From Bryopsis sp. KO-2023 (taxonomy: Eukaryota > Chlorophyta > Ulvophyceae > Bryopsidales > Bryopsidaceae), in NCBI GenBank assembly GCA_030272585.1, contig BSYQ01000007.1, positions 5,522,001 through 5,586,000 on the forward strand: a DNA stretch of 64,000 nt. The letters run 5' to 3'. Position numbers and translations under genes: made by a program. The notes below the pieces were generated by a model that saw only the letters and a list, made by a program, of their open reading frames with translations, had not been told where the DNA came from and searched no databases. Shown here piece after piece: positions 49,538 to 62,800 of this stretch (positions are counted from its first letter, which is position 1; each line of letters begins with the position of its first letter).

Positions 49538-52500
49538 CTACCTTGGGTTCGGTTCCGAGGAGAGTTCTGTCAAACCTACGTTCTCCTTCTTCAAAACACC
49601 CAGCAAGGTTTGAGACATCGTCGAAAGCTCCGCAGATTTGCCAAACACCTTCAGACAACCAAAACAAAAAGCTATGTTCACTCACAAGGATCGAAAAAAT
49701 TCCACCCCCCTCCTCCTACCATTTTTTCATCGGTTAGATCGCAGTGGGGGAGGAAATGTTTCAGAGTCGAGACCATCAGAAAAAACTTGAAAACTAGAAA
49801 ACCAACCTGTTCCAACGCCATCCTTAACTTTTCCTTCCCTAATGGAGATGGCATCGCACCTTCGCTCTGGACCACACTCTTTTCTCGTTTCTGGTTTAGG
49901 TTCACAAATGGATGACTCATCAATTCCTGCACCCCAGACAGACACCAACAGCCCTCAGATCCCCAGCCACCAATCCTCCCAGCTGTTTATTTTTTGGTCT
50001 TTTTTGCTCACCTCCATCGTAATTCGTTTCGAAGGATCCCTGGTCAGACACCGCCGCATCACATCGACACAATCCACATCGGCTGAGGGAAACGGAATTT
50101 CCCATTTTTCATCCAAAATCGCAGTCATTTTTTTGCTGCCGGACACTGATTGAAACGGAGTGGTGCCGTACACCATCTGGTATAGAATGATGCCCAGGCT
50201 CCATATGTCGGAAGGACGGCTGACTTTTTGGGAATCGGGCTGGGCAGTCCAGTTAGGGTTTCCTGATTGCAAAGCCTCCGGTGCCATGTAGGAAACCGTT
50301 CCGATCTGTGGAGGAGAATTCACGGTTCAAAGGGAAAGACAAAACAAAAAATGAGAGGTAAGAAGAGGAGAAAGGCAGGTTCTCAAATGGGGAGCTGTTT
50401 CTCTTTTTTCTTTTTTTTTCTTGCGTTAGCAAGTGCAAGGCTTCCAATTGAACAAGAGCAAAAATGGTTACCAGCGTCTCCCGAAAAATTGCAGTGGAGT
50501 CGTTCGCCATTGGTCTTGCAATCCCAAAGTCGATCAGTTTCAAGTGCCCTTTCACCATCAAGAAATTCGCGGGTTTCAGATCGGAGTGGATTACCCTTGC
50601 ATCATGCAAAACTCTCACAGCCTGCCGAAAAAGATATCCAAAACACCACTCACAAAAAGGGAAAAAAAATACTAAAAAATCTGTTTTTTTTTGTCCCAAC
50701 AGAAGTAGGTCACCTCTCAACCCTTTGGAAAAACCGTAACAGACCTGATTTCCCACCCCCGTTTTTTTAAACCAAGATTCAACAAGAAAATAGTGACACA
50801 ACCCACAAAAGAAAAAACATCCCAAAGTGTGAAGGTCAAAAAGTAAAGTGAAAACTCCTTACCTCCAGCATCTCTGCCCATCGCATTCGAATGAACAACC
50901 AATCCGGCGAAGTGTACCCAAAGCTCTGTCTTTGCTGAACATGGCTAGCCAGCAGCCTCTGTAAATCTGTTTCCCCCTCTTCCAAAAGCATGAAAATGAT
51001 TCCGGGCCCCTCCCAGATCTGCCAATCCTTCAATTGCAATATCCCCGGCTTCCCCATCAATTTTCTCAAAATGTCCACTTCAGCTTTATACCCTTGCGCG
51101 ATATCCTTGTTGGAGGTTCCAATTTCACATCGCTTCAGGGCAAAAGTCAAGTTGTGGGTTGCAACACCTTTTCTTGCTCTATCCACAAGCCGAACCTTTG
51201 TTCAAAAACACAAAGAAAACCCCCCAATGAGGAAATGGCGAAATCTGACTGCTGCGGAATTGAGCCGCCACATATTTGAGAGCCCATTCAACCAAATTTC
51301 GATGTCACAGCAAGATATTTATTATGAGTGGTGGAGCATCACCCACCTTGAAAACTCGGCTGCTTCCCCCTTTGCCCAAGGCTCCCAGTTTTTCATAAAC
51401 TCTGCCTCGAACCACCACCATAGTGTCGTTCTCTTTGGGTGTTCCGGTCAGCATTATGTGCTCTTTGCTGGATTGCCCACTGGATCTTGACGACTGAGTT
51501 TTTTTGACATCCCCAGAAGCATTGCTGGAAGCCCTGCTTGCATGAGTCATCGAACCTTCCCTTCTCTCAGGCCTGGAGTCAGCAACAATCAGAACAAACA
51601 ATATCTGGATGGGTGCAGTGTATTGACCTCCACACCTTTTCACAGCTAAACAGTTTTGCTGTTTCAATTAAGGCCCAAGACCAGCTGTTTTTTTTCTTTC
51701 TTTTAAACCCAATACTAATGCATCCTACGGGCAATTACAGGGAGAAAAAGAGAGTTGATTTTGCTTACCTAAGCGTCCGTGGATCCAGTTCTTTCATTCC
51801 ACCTCCAGTTTCCGTCGGTGGGGGCATTGACACCCCTCGATCAGCTCCATCGTTTCGCCTATCGATTTCCTTCAATGGTGGTTTCTTCTCAGCTCGGTCG
51901 TTCTCTTTCCCACCCCCACGGCCCCCTTTCTCCAGTTCTATTTCCACTTGGACGGAAGAATTTCTGTTTTGGGGTTTGGGGCTGGTCGACTTTTCCCTGT
52001 CTTCCTCAGGTATCGTCGGAAGTTGACTGATGACATTGGAGCCCTTGACTTTATTTTTTGGCAGCCCCGTTCCCTCAGTCTGACATTTTTCAGTAGGTTG
52101 GTTTCCTCCAGGAAATTCTGCTGTTCCAGCAACAAAGGATTTCAACCAATGGTGATCTTGGAGGAAGAGGCGGGGGGGATGTGTCCAAGAAACTTGCGAA
52201 CGGAAAACAGCACCAAGATACCGGAGGGAAAAGAAATCAAATTTTTTCCATGGAAGAAGGACTCGCTCGTTTCAGGAGCGCAGTATCACCCTTAGAAATC
52301 GTAGAACCTTCAGCGAGGTTTTGCCCCAGGGAGGAATCTTGCAGCGGCCGTCGATCCAACAATGTCTTTGGGAAAGAAACCTGGGTGCTTTCCAGAGAAA
52401 CCCCCAAAGTCGATGGCACCTGCTGAATTGTAGAGTCCCCCTAGAGTCATCATACCAAGTGTCAAACGAATGACTGTGAGAATCGTTGGGAAACCAAAAA

Positions 52501-55207
52501 TTAGCATTGCACCAATAATTACCACAGCCGTCCGTATCAAATACACAAACCTGATGCCGAGGTGTAAGAAAAAGCATTGTGTTTGATGAAATCACAACAT
52601 AGGTGTGCCGGTGGATTTGGAAAGAATGATTCGATGGGGGGGATGCACGAGTGGAAACCGAGAATGCTGAATCAAATGAGGAGATCTAGTTTTCAAAAAA
52701 TCAACCTTTTCTGGTAGACATCGAGCAGGCTTTTTGGAATGCACAGCAGCTTGTGATACATCCACATCTTCAGCGGAGTCCCTCTCTTTCCGCTTTTGAC
52801 CATTCTTGACATCGGATGCCCCTGAGACTGCATGCCCAATACAAAATCATCGAAACCCCCCAAAACAGGAGGAGTAATATTTGACAACGGCTGTCATGTG
52901 CTCTTCCCCCTCGTTTAGAATGCGTTGCACAGATAAAAGAAACTAAACAATTTAGCTGTTTGGGTGAACCAGGCAAAAACTGAAAAAAAGAAGCCTATCA
53001 ATCCTGATCCCCAATGAAGGGCTGTGAGCATAGCTTCATGTTTCGAATGTATGCAGGAAATTAGCTGTTACTAAAGAATACATGGCCAGCGAAACGACAT
53101 AATGCTTTCCCACCTCTCAGTGACAAACAGCAAATGCAAATTTTCCTGGTTTTCGTTCCAAATTTCGAAAAAAGAGAGAGAAAAAAAAACCCACTTGATG
53201 ATCCAGACGAAGAGGAAGACGAGGAATATGCTATTCTCCGTAGTGGAGGACCTAAGCGAGAAAAAAAACAAAAACCAACAAAAACACAGCAGCTGGTGAA
53301 ATCAAGAATATTCCCAAGGGTCATTCTCTCTGTCCCAACATATCAAACACAGTGAGAACCTTAACGTAGATTAAAAATCAGAGAAAAGCCTGTCTTTTCT
53401 ACCATATTTGGTTGCTGGGGTGGATTTCGGAACAGAGCTTCCTCCACCAGCGTTTCGAAAGCTGACATTTGCTTGGGGCGTGGAGAAAGCAAAATCCATG
53501 CTGGTCCCTTGGTTCTCGCGATTTTCTGATCGATCTGCACAAATTTTAATTTCAAGTCACAACCAAATACCCACACACTCACATAGAAAAATATATATTA
53601 ATTGGAAGCTCATTTCTCAAAAACAGTCACCACAACTTGGAAGGTGAATCAAAAGCCCTTGGATGTCAATAAAAGGTACAATTCCTGAAATAGCAACAAG
53701 ATCGCTTGCATCAGTTGTTTTCATTCCTTTTCCTGTTCGGAATCGCACCATTGCCAGTCTGCTCTGAAAAGTCCATCTGAGGACTGTCATTCCCCTGAAA
53801 CAGAAAAGAAAGGATAAGAGATTAGTCATGCAGTAGCTGGAACCCTCCATTCTCGTCCCATGCACTGCCTCGGGTTTCCTGCTGCCCACTAAAAGAACAT
53901 CCTCCAGGTAATAATTGTCAGGATGCATTTCTTTGCAGAATTCTTTCTGGACAAGTGGGCATCAGCCCATGTATAATGTTGGGTTTCCAGCCTTGATTCC
54001 ATATTTTGGTGGGGTACAAACGTGGGTTGTCCATTTTCGATACCTGCTTGTTAGTTGTTGCTGGTGCTGGTTGGATCTCCATTTTGGAGGAAGTGTTTTC
54101 TTGACCGGATGTTCCCATGTCTGTCATCAGGGTATCATCCTCCATTTGCTGTTTCAAATGTTCAAGCTCGCTGCAAGGACAAAAAGAAGAAAAAGAGCCC
54201 AATTGATTTCTCTTTCCAATAAGGTCCAATTTCTTCCACGGTGAATTTCATGTGTTTCTTCTTCTTCTTTCCCCATGCAAAAACAGAAATTCAGGAGGGT
54301 CGAGGGCCACCTGGTAAGCTTAGCTCCTGCCTTGACCACCCTCCGAAACACCTTCAAAGCCTTTGACTTATTGCCTACAAATCAAGCAGACAGAAAGGAA
54401 GAAGAGAATTCACCTCCCTGAAATCGATCATAATTTTTGCCAGAGCAACGAAATAAACGACAAAGGCGCACAAGGACAAACACTTATTCAACATGCCCAA
54501 CGGTTCATAAAACGCACCTGAGTGATATTCCAACTTTGCCCATTCTCGATACATGGGCAAATATTGCGGACAATTCCACTGCAAAGCTTCGAAATGTTGC
54601 CTCCCCTCGTCATCATCTCTTTCCCTGTTGAGCCAATGGAGCAAAGCAGTTCATGGAAAGCCAGAATTCCCTTAAAAGGATTACCCTCAGAAAACAGCTC
54701 ATTTTTGACACCATGCATTTGCCCCCATGTCAAAAACGATGATGCTTCCACTGCTCCAGCCTTAGAAGATAACAGCATCAAGAAAACCCCTCTATTTTCT
54801 ACCTTTTTTTTCACTATCATTTTCAGAGGGTTTTGGACATGCCTGACTCACCAACGAATTCGCCCGAGCCGAATTCCCATAGTCCAAGCTGCCTCGCTGC
54901 TCTTGTCCTTGACCAACCCATATGCTGACCGATACAATCTTTCAACCGTCATTGTCCTCACCACTGTATTTGTGGTTCTGCCAGTAGCTGTATTAGCACC
55001 AATGGAGGTGGTGGTGTGCAGCCCATTGGCCGCAGACGACTTGTCTCTGAGTTTCTCCTCAAAGTCTAGGTAATTCAACCATAATTCTGGGGTGTCCGGG
55101 GCTCCAACCAAAGCTCTCACCATTTCCTTCCTCTCCCCATTTGCTTGTGAATTTGGGACAGGATTGTCCCTCACAAATTTGCTCAACTCCTCTTTCCAAC
55201 AACCCAT
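49538..55207 (-). CDS. Mps1/TTK-type dual-specificity kinase with N-terminal TPR domain
   Basis: Spindle-checkpoint kinase that phosphorylates kinetochore proteins. Sixteen exons (minus): 55207-54852, 54624-54518, 54374-54311, 54170-54044, 53794-53749, 53534-53403, 53251-53195, 52827-52706, 52422-52290, 52192-51769, 51572-51347, 51195-50863, 50621-50472, 50305-50012, 49926-49807, 49648-49538; 2802 nt, 933 aa (human TTK about 857). The TPR-like region matches TTK in order: TPELWLNYLDFEEKL, EAAWTMGIRLGRIRW, EGRQHFEALQWNCPQ, MYREWAKLEYHSGNKSKALK. A Ser/Asn/Gln-rich linker follows. Kinase: LGKGGSSRVFK (Gly loop), LTFALKRCEI (Lys), VIHSDLKPANFLMV (catalytic loop), LIDFGIARPM, IGTVSYMAPEAL, DIWSLGIILYQMVYGTTPF, RRCLTRDPSKRITM. 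The short tail (LSSEPNPR) follows the kinase. The exon start at 52192 is ambiguous (alternative 52117). Confidence 0.92.
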
Positions 55208-56041
55208 AGCATGGCAAATATCTGGAGCGGTGCACCCTGCCTACATGGCAGAAAACGTGGAAGGGATCTGATGACAATTTCAATGAGTTCATATTCTATT
55301 TTCCCCCCTTCTTGTTTTTCCAGAAAGGAAAAAAAGCACTCCATGATGCAAAATATATCATGGACTGAACTCAATCGGAGGCATGTCAGATTGATGAATC
55401 ATGAATGACTTGTGCAGCATTCTCAATATCAGACGTTTCAGAGGACAATCATATGGACACAAGGAAATTCTCAAAACGCCAATATTGTTCCTACAGCACT
55501 TTCCTTCTAAACACCAGTTTTGGGGTCGAAAAGGCGACAAGGAACTGGATGCACTTCCAAGCAGAGATGGTATGGTCCAGCAACACAGGCAAGGCTAACT
55601 CACTCGCCAAGACGGGGAATCCTCGCTTTACCCAACGTAGTCCTTCCCACGCACGCGTGACCAAGTTAACGATGATATTTGTTGTTAAAAACGAAGTCGG
55701 AATAGCGCGCTCCTGAACTCGACGACACTCCCCTGTTTGTATCTTGGCACTGTCACGTGTGCTCCAGTGACGACTGAGCCACTGCCAGATACGAATTATC
55801 GCTATCTGTCTGTCTGTCTGTCTGTCTGTCGTACGTGTTCTAAAAAGGACGGCACTGCTGTAGAAAATTTAAAGGGTCGTCAGTGTCCTGTTCCCCCCTT
55901 TGATGAAATTTGCGGATTTCAATGTGATGTCCCCCCCCCCTCTTGATATTTTGCGAAGATAAAAACGAGGTAAAATGTGTGCCCCCCCCCCCCCCCCAAA
56001 AAAAAAGGGGGGACAAACTTTGTAGCTTTCTCCGCCTCGAT
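55208..56041. promoter_or_regulatory. Divergent intergenic region between Mps1 and the ankyrin gene
   Basis: No exon recognised. Contains a CTGT microsatellite (55806-55830) and two C runs (near 55930 and 55983). Presumed promoter space for both flanking genes. Confidence 0.35.
55806..55830. repeat. (CTGT)6 microsatellite
   Basis: Six uninterrupted CTGT units plus one C. Confidence 0.95.
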
Positions 56042-56559
56042 ATGAGCATATATACTCGACTGCATATTGCTGCAGCAGAAGGTGAATTGGATGCTGCCAG
56101 GATTTTGGTGGAGGCTCAACAAGGACCCCTACACATTTTTTTTTTGCCCGTATTCGAATGTACATGCTCCTGTTCCTTACAATTATGTTGCGACTTTTTG
56201 CTTGCCGTTCTGCCTCTCAGGGGCAAGAATGGATTTGAAATCATCTAATGGAGAAACCCCTTTGATGATTGCCACACAATCGGGTGAACTGGAGCTGGCT
56301 GAGTTTCTCCTGGAATCAGGTGCTGTTGTTTGGGGGTTTTGGACCGCCTTATGAATCCACATGGGGCTCACTTTCAATTGTGCCACACACCAGTGGTAAT
56401 CTACCTGTATCTGCAAAGTTGAAAATCCCTGATTTGTTTATTCTTGAATTATTGTTATAGGGTCAAATGTCGATGCCCGGGATGACAAGGGCCAAACCCC
56501 ATTGTTCATTGCTGCAATGAAAGACCAAATGGATGTTTCCAGCTTTTTTGTGGAAGCAG
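56042..56559 (+). CDS. Ankyrin-repeat protein (partial model)
   Basis: Three ankyrin-type units, protein-protein interaction modules. Unit 1: from ATG 56042, SIYTRLHIAAAEGELDAARI, ending about 56123. Unit 2: exon 56221-56319, ARMDLKSSNGETPLMIATQS. Unit 3: exon 56461-56559, SNVDARDDKGQTPLFIAAMK. Units 2 and 3 are each exactly 99 nt with phase-1 introns on both sides, one 33-residue repeat per exon. Unit 1 would join unit 2 in the right phase at 56123, but no GT donor is there, so the link is unexplained. After unit 3 a phase-1 exon at 57003-57020 would add only a few residues before TGA. No partner or function can be assigned; the gene may be decayed or the 3' part may be missed. Confidence 0.6.
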
Positions 56560-59500
56560 GTTGTGTTTTACAGGAACCCTCAATGTGTGCGTACACTCGT
56601 ATGCTTTTATACACATGCTTTTTTGTCATCAAAAGTACACATAAGCATGCACACAGTCCTTTAGATTTCATTTCCGGGGTTGCTCTCTTCAGTAGCTAGA
56701 AGAGTAGCCGTCCTTAGCCTGGTGACGTTCAGTGGACGGCGAATGGACACTCTTCCAGCTCATACCTACCCCCTCCCTTACTTTTCCTTCCAGCTCCACG
56801 ACTTGGATCCGGTGTAGAGCGGTGATCACAGACTGGCTCTACGCCTTTATTGTGAACATTTGTATGCTCATCAATTGCTTCTGAGTGGGCAAGGGCATTT
56901 GCGGTTTCCTTGACTCAATTTCTTTTGGTAGTCTTGTTCTTCGGGAGAGGCTTTTCAATTCCGTTTTTTTTTCTCCACAGACTAAGGATATTATTTTGGC
57001 AGGTGTATGGGGGAAGATGTGATATTTTTCATCAGAAAAACAATTTTCTGGCTCAACAAAGTCTACTTGCCAGAAATACCATTTAAAAAATCCAAACTAA
57101 AAAAAAAGAATAATGTAAAAACAAAACCAGAATCAAGAAGCTATGTGTCCCCCAAATACAATCTCTATGGATGTAAGAATCGTTCATGGCTGGTAATTTT
57201 TACAGTATGAGATTTGTTGTTTCGATTTTATTCCCGAAGTTGACTGATTAGTACAGTTCAAGAAAATAGGCATCTGCTTCTTTATTAGTTATTCCTGAAA
57301 GTCTTTATGGGAAAAAGGGGGAAAAAAGGATTTGCTGGAAAATAATATATCAGCATTGAGACACAAATAACTGGAGTGATGAAATTGACAAAAAAATTAT
57401 TGGCGAGACCATTCCATTGGGAGCCCCCTTCTCTCTCTCTCTCTTTTTTTTGGAGGGGGGGGGCGAAGGAGGGTGTTAGAATATCGATTTACAGTATCAC
57501 GGCAATATGGACATTTAAAAAAAAAAATGAAAACGCTACCTCCTTTGTGGGGGTTACTCTTAACTTTTTTTTTCTTTTTTCTGCGGGGGAGGGAAGGGTA
57601 GGAGGGTGGCTATGGTCAAAAACTTCCCCTCCATGACTTCATTATTGTACGGTTTGGATTGATCAGGAAATTTCTGTTTATCAATATTACATGAATCAAA
57701 TGACTGAAAAATTCTTGCCGATAGACTGTTTGTGGAGCTTTCCAACAACCCAAAAAATCACGGGGGCTCCAAAAAACGAGCATTTTCCTCTCGACCATTG
57801 TGCGAAAATCACCTTTTTTTGGCATTTCTTCCCCCTTGTCCCTCCTCTTTTGTTTCGATACTTTTTTCCTTCTCTTTTTTCTTTCCATCTTTCATTTTTG
57901 ACAAACCTTGAAAAAAAAAAAAACAGACCAAACCTGAGATATGTTGCTCAAATCCCCCTCTCCCCTTCCTCGTCCGTACATTTTAAAAAAATAAGAAAAT
58001 TATCACAGGTCTGACAAGACCTTAAAATCACTCAGAGACTCAAGTAGTTTACAAATATTCACCACACAATCCACCAAAGCCTATTCTGTTCTTGTTTTTT
58101 TTTGTTTTTTTCTTTTCCCTGTCTGTTTTTTTTTCGACTCTCTGTTCAAACACACCTCCACGCAATCCATCCCCATTTCTTCCATCTCAACCATGAATCC
58201 CCCCCCCCAAAAAAAAAAGAAAAAGAAAGAGAGGAAAAAAAATACATCGACGACAAGTCAGAAGCACCACTTCTGTGTAGTTTTTTGACATTCACAGCGA
58301 CTTTTTTTTTCTTCTTTTTTTTTCCCCCGGTCCATCTTTCCCTCTCTCTATTCTCGGATTTTGAATTTCATCTGAGAATTCAGTATCAACTATCAGTTCT
58401 TTGTTGTTTTTTCTTGGGAAGCCCTCTTACAGCTAAATATAGACAACAGTTTAAATTCCAATCCCCTCCCCCTAACCCCTACCACCCCTCTCTTTCTCTC
58501 TTTCCTTCTCTTTTTTTTTTTTGGGGGGGGGGCCTGATCAACGCACAAACGGTGAAATACAACACACAAATTAAAAAAAGCAAAAATATCATGTTTGCGG
58601 AATATCGAGACTGATGGCTTAAACAAGATCTCTGCACACAAAAAAGCAGTTCTTTTTGTTTCTTCTTGTTGTTTTTTTTGTGTTTCCTGTTGTTTTCTGG
58701 CTACCACTCACCCACTGTAGGTCATCCATCCACCATAAATATTTTCAACCACCCCTTCGAAGTCTGGTTTTTCTTTTTTTCTTTTTTTCTTTTCTTTTTT
58801 TGTTTCTCTCCTCTTATTCAATATTTTACTTGCAGCATCCTCCATTACCGCGCTAGTCCTTTGATCTCTCCAATGTCTTTCCATTTTTTTTTTTACATTG
58901 GATTGCACAATCCAGGAAGCAAGTTCTGTCAGCAGATCAAGTGGGGGAATTTCAAAAAAGGGGGGAAAAAATCGTCAAAACAGCACCCCGCATTCCACCA
59001 TTTTCATATCTTATGTCCTGTCTCTTTTCTTGCTTTTTTTTCCTGTCTTTCCCTTACTTTCTGTTTAAAATCCACCTCCTTTACGGTGACGTTTTAATAT
59101 TTTTTTTATCACTTTTTTTTTTTTTACGGATCAGCCTCTCGGGAGAAAAAAAATATATGCATAACATCCTTTTTTTTTCTTTTTTTTTCCTTTTCTTCTT
59201 TCGATTTTAACATTTGACCTCCCTCGCACAAGGCCTGATCTCTTGAGGTGCTGATTTATTCTTCCCACACGACAAATAAAATACCATTCGGGATGTACGA
59301 ACAAAATCTGCCACATTACAAACCCCTGCAGGCAATCTGCACAAAAAAAATCTATCAGACCTCAGTTGCACCTTGTAAAATAAAACCAAATACAAATATT
59401 TTGCAATATATGTGTATAAAAAAAATTCATATCTTGTAATTGAAAGAAATACAAAAATCAGATAATGCGAAGAAAAAAGCACCCTTTCTTCTTTCCCTTT

Positions 59501-59890
59501 TCCTAATTTCAAATATCTTGACAAGCAGTGGTTATCGTGATCGTTGTTTTCCCCCATTTTGCCGATATCTAGGTGGACTAAAAAAAAACAAAAAAAACAT
59601 ATGTACATTGAAAAATCCTGGAGCCCCTCCCCACGATCCCTTAATTGAAAGATAGATACAATTTTACAAACCTGCAGCACTTTCCATTGAAAACAGGAAA
59701 AAAGATTGAGCACCAACTATTAATCTTAGTTTTTCTCGGCCAAACATTTGTGCCTTTTTCACTTCCTCCCCTCCCCACCCCCATTGGAAAAAATAAAAAA
59801 AAAGCCAAAAACGTTGAATTTCACCACAGTGTGAATTTTCGACGTAACGATTTTTTTTCTTCTAACCTACCCCTCATGCTTGTGTTTCTT
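56560..59890. other. Noncoding stretch between the ankyrin gene and the TKL kinase
   Basis: No exon recognised apart from the tiny candidate at 57003-57020. From about 57700 to 59890 the + strand is C/T/A-rich and G-poor with long T tracts, the same bias as in 34.7-42.2 kb; it lies immediately downstream of the minus-strand TKL kinase and is probably its 3' region. Confidence 0.45.
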
Positions 59891-62800
59891 TTACACCATC
59901 TCGAAATCCACGTTTCGATAGCTGAGATCTAGATCTTTCGTTATTTGGGCAAAAGATGGCCGATCTACTGGATCCTGCGACCAACATCTCATCATCAGCT
60001 CCGCCCAAAAGGGCTCGCAATTCGATGGGATTTCCGGCCGTAAATTCCCACTCATCAAACCATACAGAACGTCAGCTGTCGACAGCCCTTGGTAGGGATC
60101 CTCCCCCAGCGTCCAAATCTCCCACAACACGATCGCATAGCTGTACACATCAACCTTCCACAGAAAAAAAAAACCCTCAACCCCACATTGGATTAATACA
60201 AACAACCAAAAATTATCAAACCCCTCTATGGGATTTTTTTCTTTCTCTATGGTGTTTTTTTCGTTGGATTATACATCACGGGTGAAATCCCCAGCCTATG
60301 AAAAAGAGTGACACCACTTTCTTTCCTTCAACAGATTCAGAAGCGACCTCATTCATTCACGTAGCATTGTGCTGTGGTTTCACCTTTTCATTGACCTTAT
60401 CGGTCACCCCTCCCGGATTGTTGGCCATGCAGTCGATCGATGGGAAGAGCTCGGGAGCCATCCACGGCAACGTACCTCGCATGTTTCCGCTCACGAAGGT
60501 ATCCAGCTTCTTTTTCGACAGCCCCACATCGGCTATTTTCACGATCGGGCGGTCAAGATCACGCAGATCACACAACAGGTTCGCAGCTTTCAAATCAAAA
60601 TGAATGATGCTCCTGCTGTGCAGGAAATCCATTCCGTAAGCGGTTTGGAGAGCAAGCGCCACCTTTTGATGTGTAGTAAGGCCACCCTTTTGCAACAAAA
60701 CACAAGTATACTGCTGAAGCTACTGAAAAATCCAGCAGTGATCCACCACAGGGTTTTGTGTTTGGATGGAGAAAAAAAGAAGTCGAGAAGAATTGGAAAA
60801 AAAATGTTGGGATGTGTTATCTTAGAGCGGGGCTATTTCTTTTTTACCTCGTCAATGCACCCCACTGAAAGAATTAGTTAATGCAAGGGAAATTGAACTG
60901 TCAAGTCACCAACATACCTCTTCCCTCAGTTTTTTCAAGGCTGATCCCAGGGCTCCATGCAAAACAAACTCTGCGACGGTGGCTGGGCTTCCTCCCATTG
61001 TCGAGTGACCGTATATAGAAATCACACACGGATGTCTGAGAAACCCAAGCATTTCGGCCTCCTACATATACGCATCAAACGCAGTTGCCCTCAAAAGTTT
61101 CTAAAAACAGCAAGAAAACTCACTCAAGCCAAAACAGCCAACCCGAATGTTTCCCTGGCAATATTGCAGTGCATCACCTCCCTTAGTTTTTGAATTACCT
61201 GGAGCATATCTGTTCTGTTTCTGTCATTGGAAAGGCCAAACCATTCTTTGACCGCCACCTCGGCTCCTCGCCAACGACACAAATATACACAACCAGACGC
61301 CCCTCGGCCGAGTTCCCTATTTTCCACCTTTTCAAGGAAACAAACAAATTTTGAGCTCTATATTTTATTGCTTCGAAAGACATTTTTCTAATGCTCGCTC
61401 CAATAGCAATATTTTCAAACACATGTAAATATGGAAATAAAGCATAATCTTGAAAATCAAACCCTAATTGTCGATTGGTTTTTTCTACAAATGTCCATAA
61501 ATGGGTGGAAAAAGGGGGGGGGATCAAATGCAGGAACAGTGACTGTGTAATTCTTTGCTCTTGGATCCACCAATATTTACATAATATAATCAAACCCTTT
61601 AAGAATTCTTTACAAGGATTATAATCATTTGTTCAGGAGAATTTGAGAAAACAAAAAGATGCATGCATCGGCGGTACTGAAATTGAGAAACAACAACCCC
61701 TACCTTCCAAATATCATCAGAGGGTATTTCTGGCACATTGAGGAAAGAAACAGAATCTCTACTGGCTGACCCGCTGGTCCCTGTTTGCTGGGCCTCATTG
61801 ACGGGTGTAAGCGTTCCGAAATCTACTTGGAGTGGCATTCGTTCAATCTGAAGTGTTTCCCCCTGGACTTTTTTGGGCTCCTCTGAATCACAGGGTAAAC
61901 ACGTACATATTATTAGGAAAAGCAGAGCTTCTTGCCGATCTTCTTTAATCAAAAAATGCCCACCCTAAATCGGAAAACGAAGACTGCCACGAGCGATCAA
62001 AACACTACATCAACCCACTTCTCAACTGGCCCAAAATTTTTGTCACGCAGCCAAACCCAAATTTCTTCTCATATCCGGATAACGTTTTTAAAATAGCCCC
62101 CCCATATCAGAAAAATTGCAAATTCTGAAGAGGGCCATGTCAGAACAACGGAAGAAACAACAATTTTCTTTTTCTTGAAAAGTTAGAAACAAAAGCATGT
62201 GCTCACCGTCATGCGACACTCCCTTGGATTTTGTCGCTTCAGGTCTGTATGCCCGACTACCAGCGCTCCTGGTGCTTGCGCTGAGTCGAGATTGAACGTT
62301 CGATTGCAGTGTGGGCCGGCTCCTAGGAGGCGGCATGGATGAACTCCTACCATGAGCGTTTGGATCGTGAAAAGGGGCCTCCCGTGTCGAAATACCAGGG
62401 TTATATCTAGGATACTGTGGCCTCCGAGGTATGTTTGAAGGAGGTGGCGGTGGCGATGGCGTCCCCTCCAGCCTCGGGTACAATTCTTGCTGACGCAGTG
62501 CTCGATTTGTTGCAAATATCCTATTCATCTATCGCATCATCAAACGAAAAAATTTCAAAAAATAGTTGCTGAGCAGGGCTTTGATCCAGGCATCATTACC
62601 AGAAGAAGAAGAACAAAAAATCCTGAAGAGCATGTGGAGGATTCAACATTTCTTTCTTTTCACAATTGCAACAGAATATAACGGAACCCTCTGCCCGGCC
62701 CACGAACCTTCTGTTGTTTTTCCCCTAATTGCATCTGAATTTGCTCCATGAATCTCTCTTTGAACTCCCAAATGTTGATAAATCCCTGTCGACGCCCCTC

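Noticed and set aside
52310..52546. Minus-strand frame with a strong hydrophobic stretch (RTAVVIIGAMLIFGFP), readable as the C-terminus of a membrane protein
   Set aside because: The flanking exons join in phase only in other frames, which give the hydrophilic linker of the Mps1 gene; the hydrophobic reading is an alternative frame across an Mps1 intron and exon.
53617..53928. Minus-strand frame reading GMTVLRWTFQSRL... as a conserved protein
   Set aside because: The phase from the preceding Mps1 exon selects another frame (NDSPQMDFSEQTGN) with a proper donor; the first reading is out of phase.
54522..55073. 183-codon + strand open frame
   Set aside because: Antisense to the TPR exons of the Mps1 gene.
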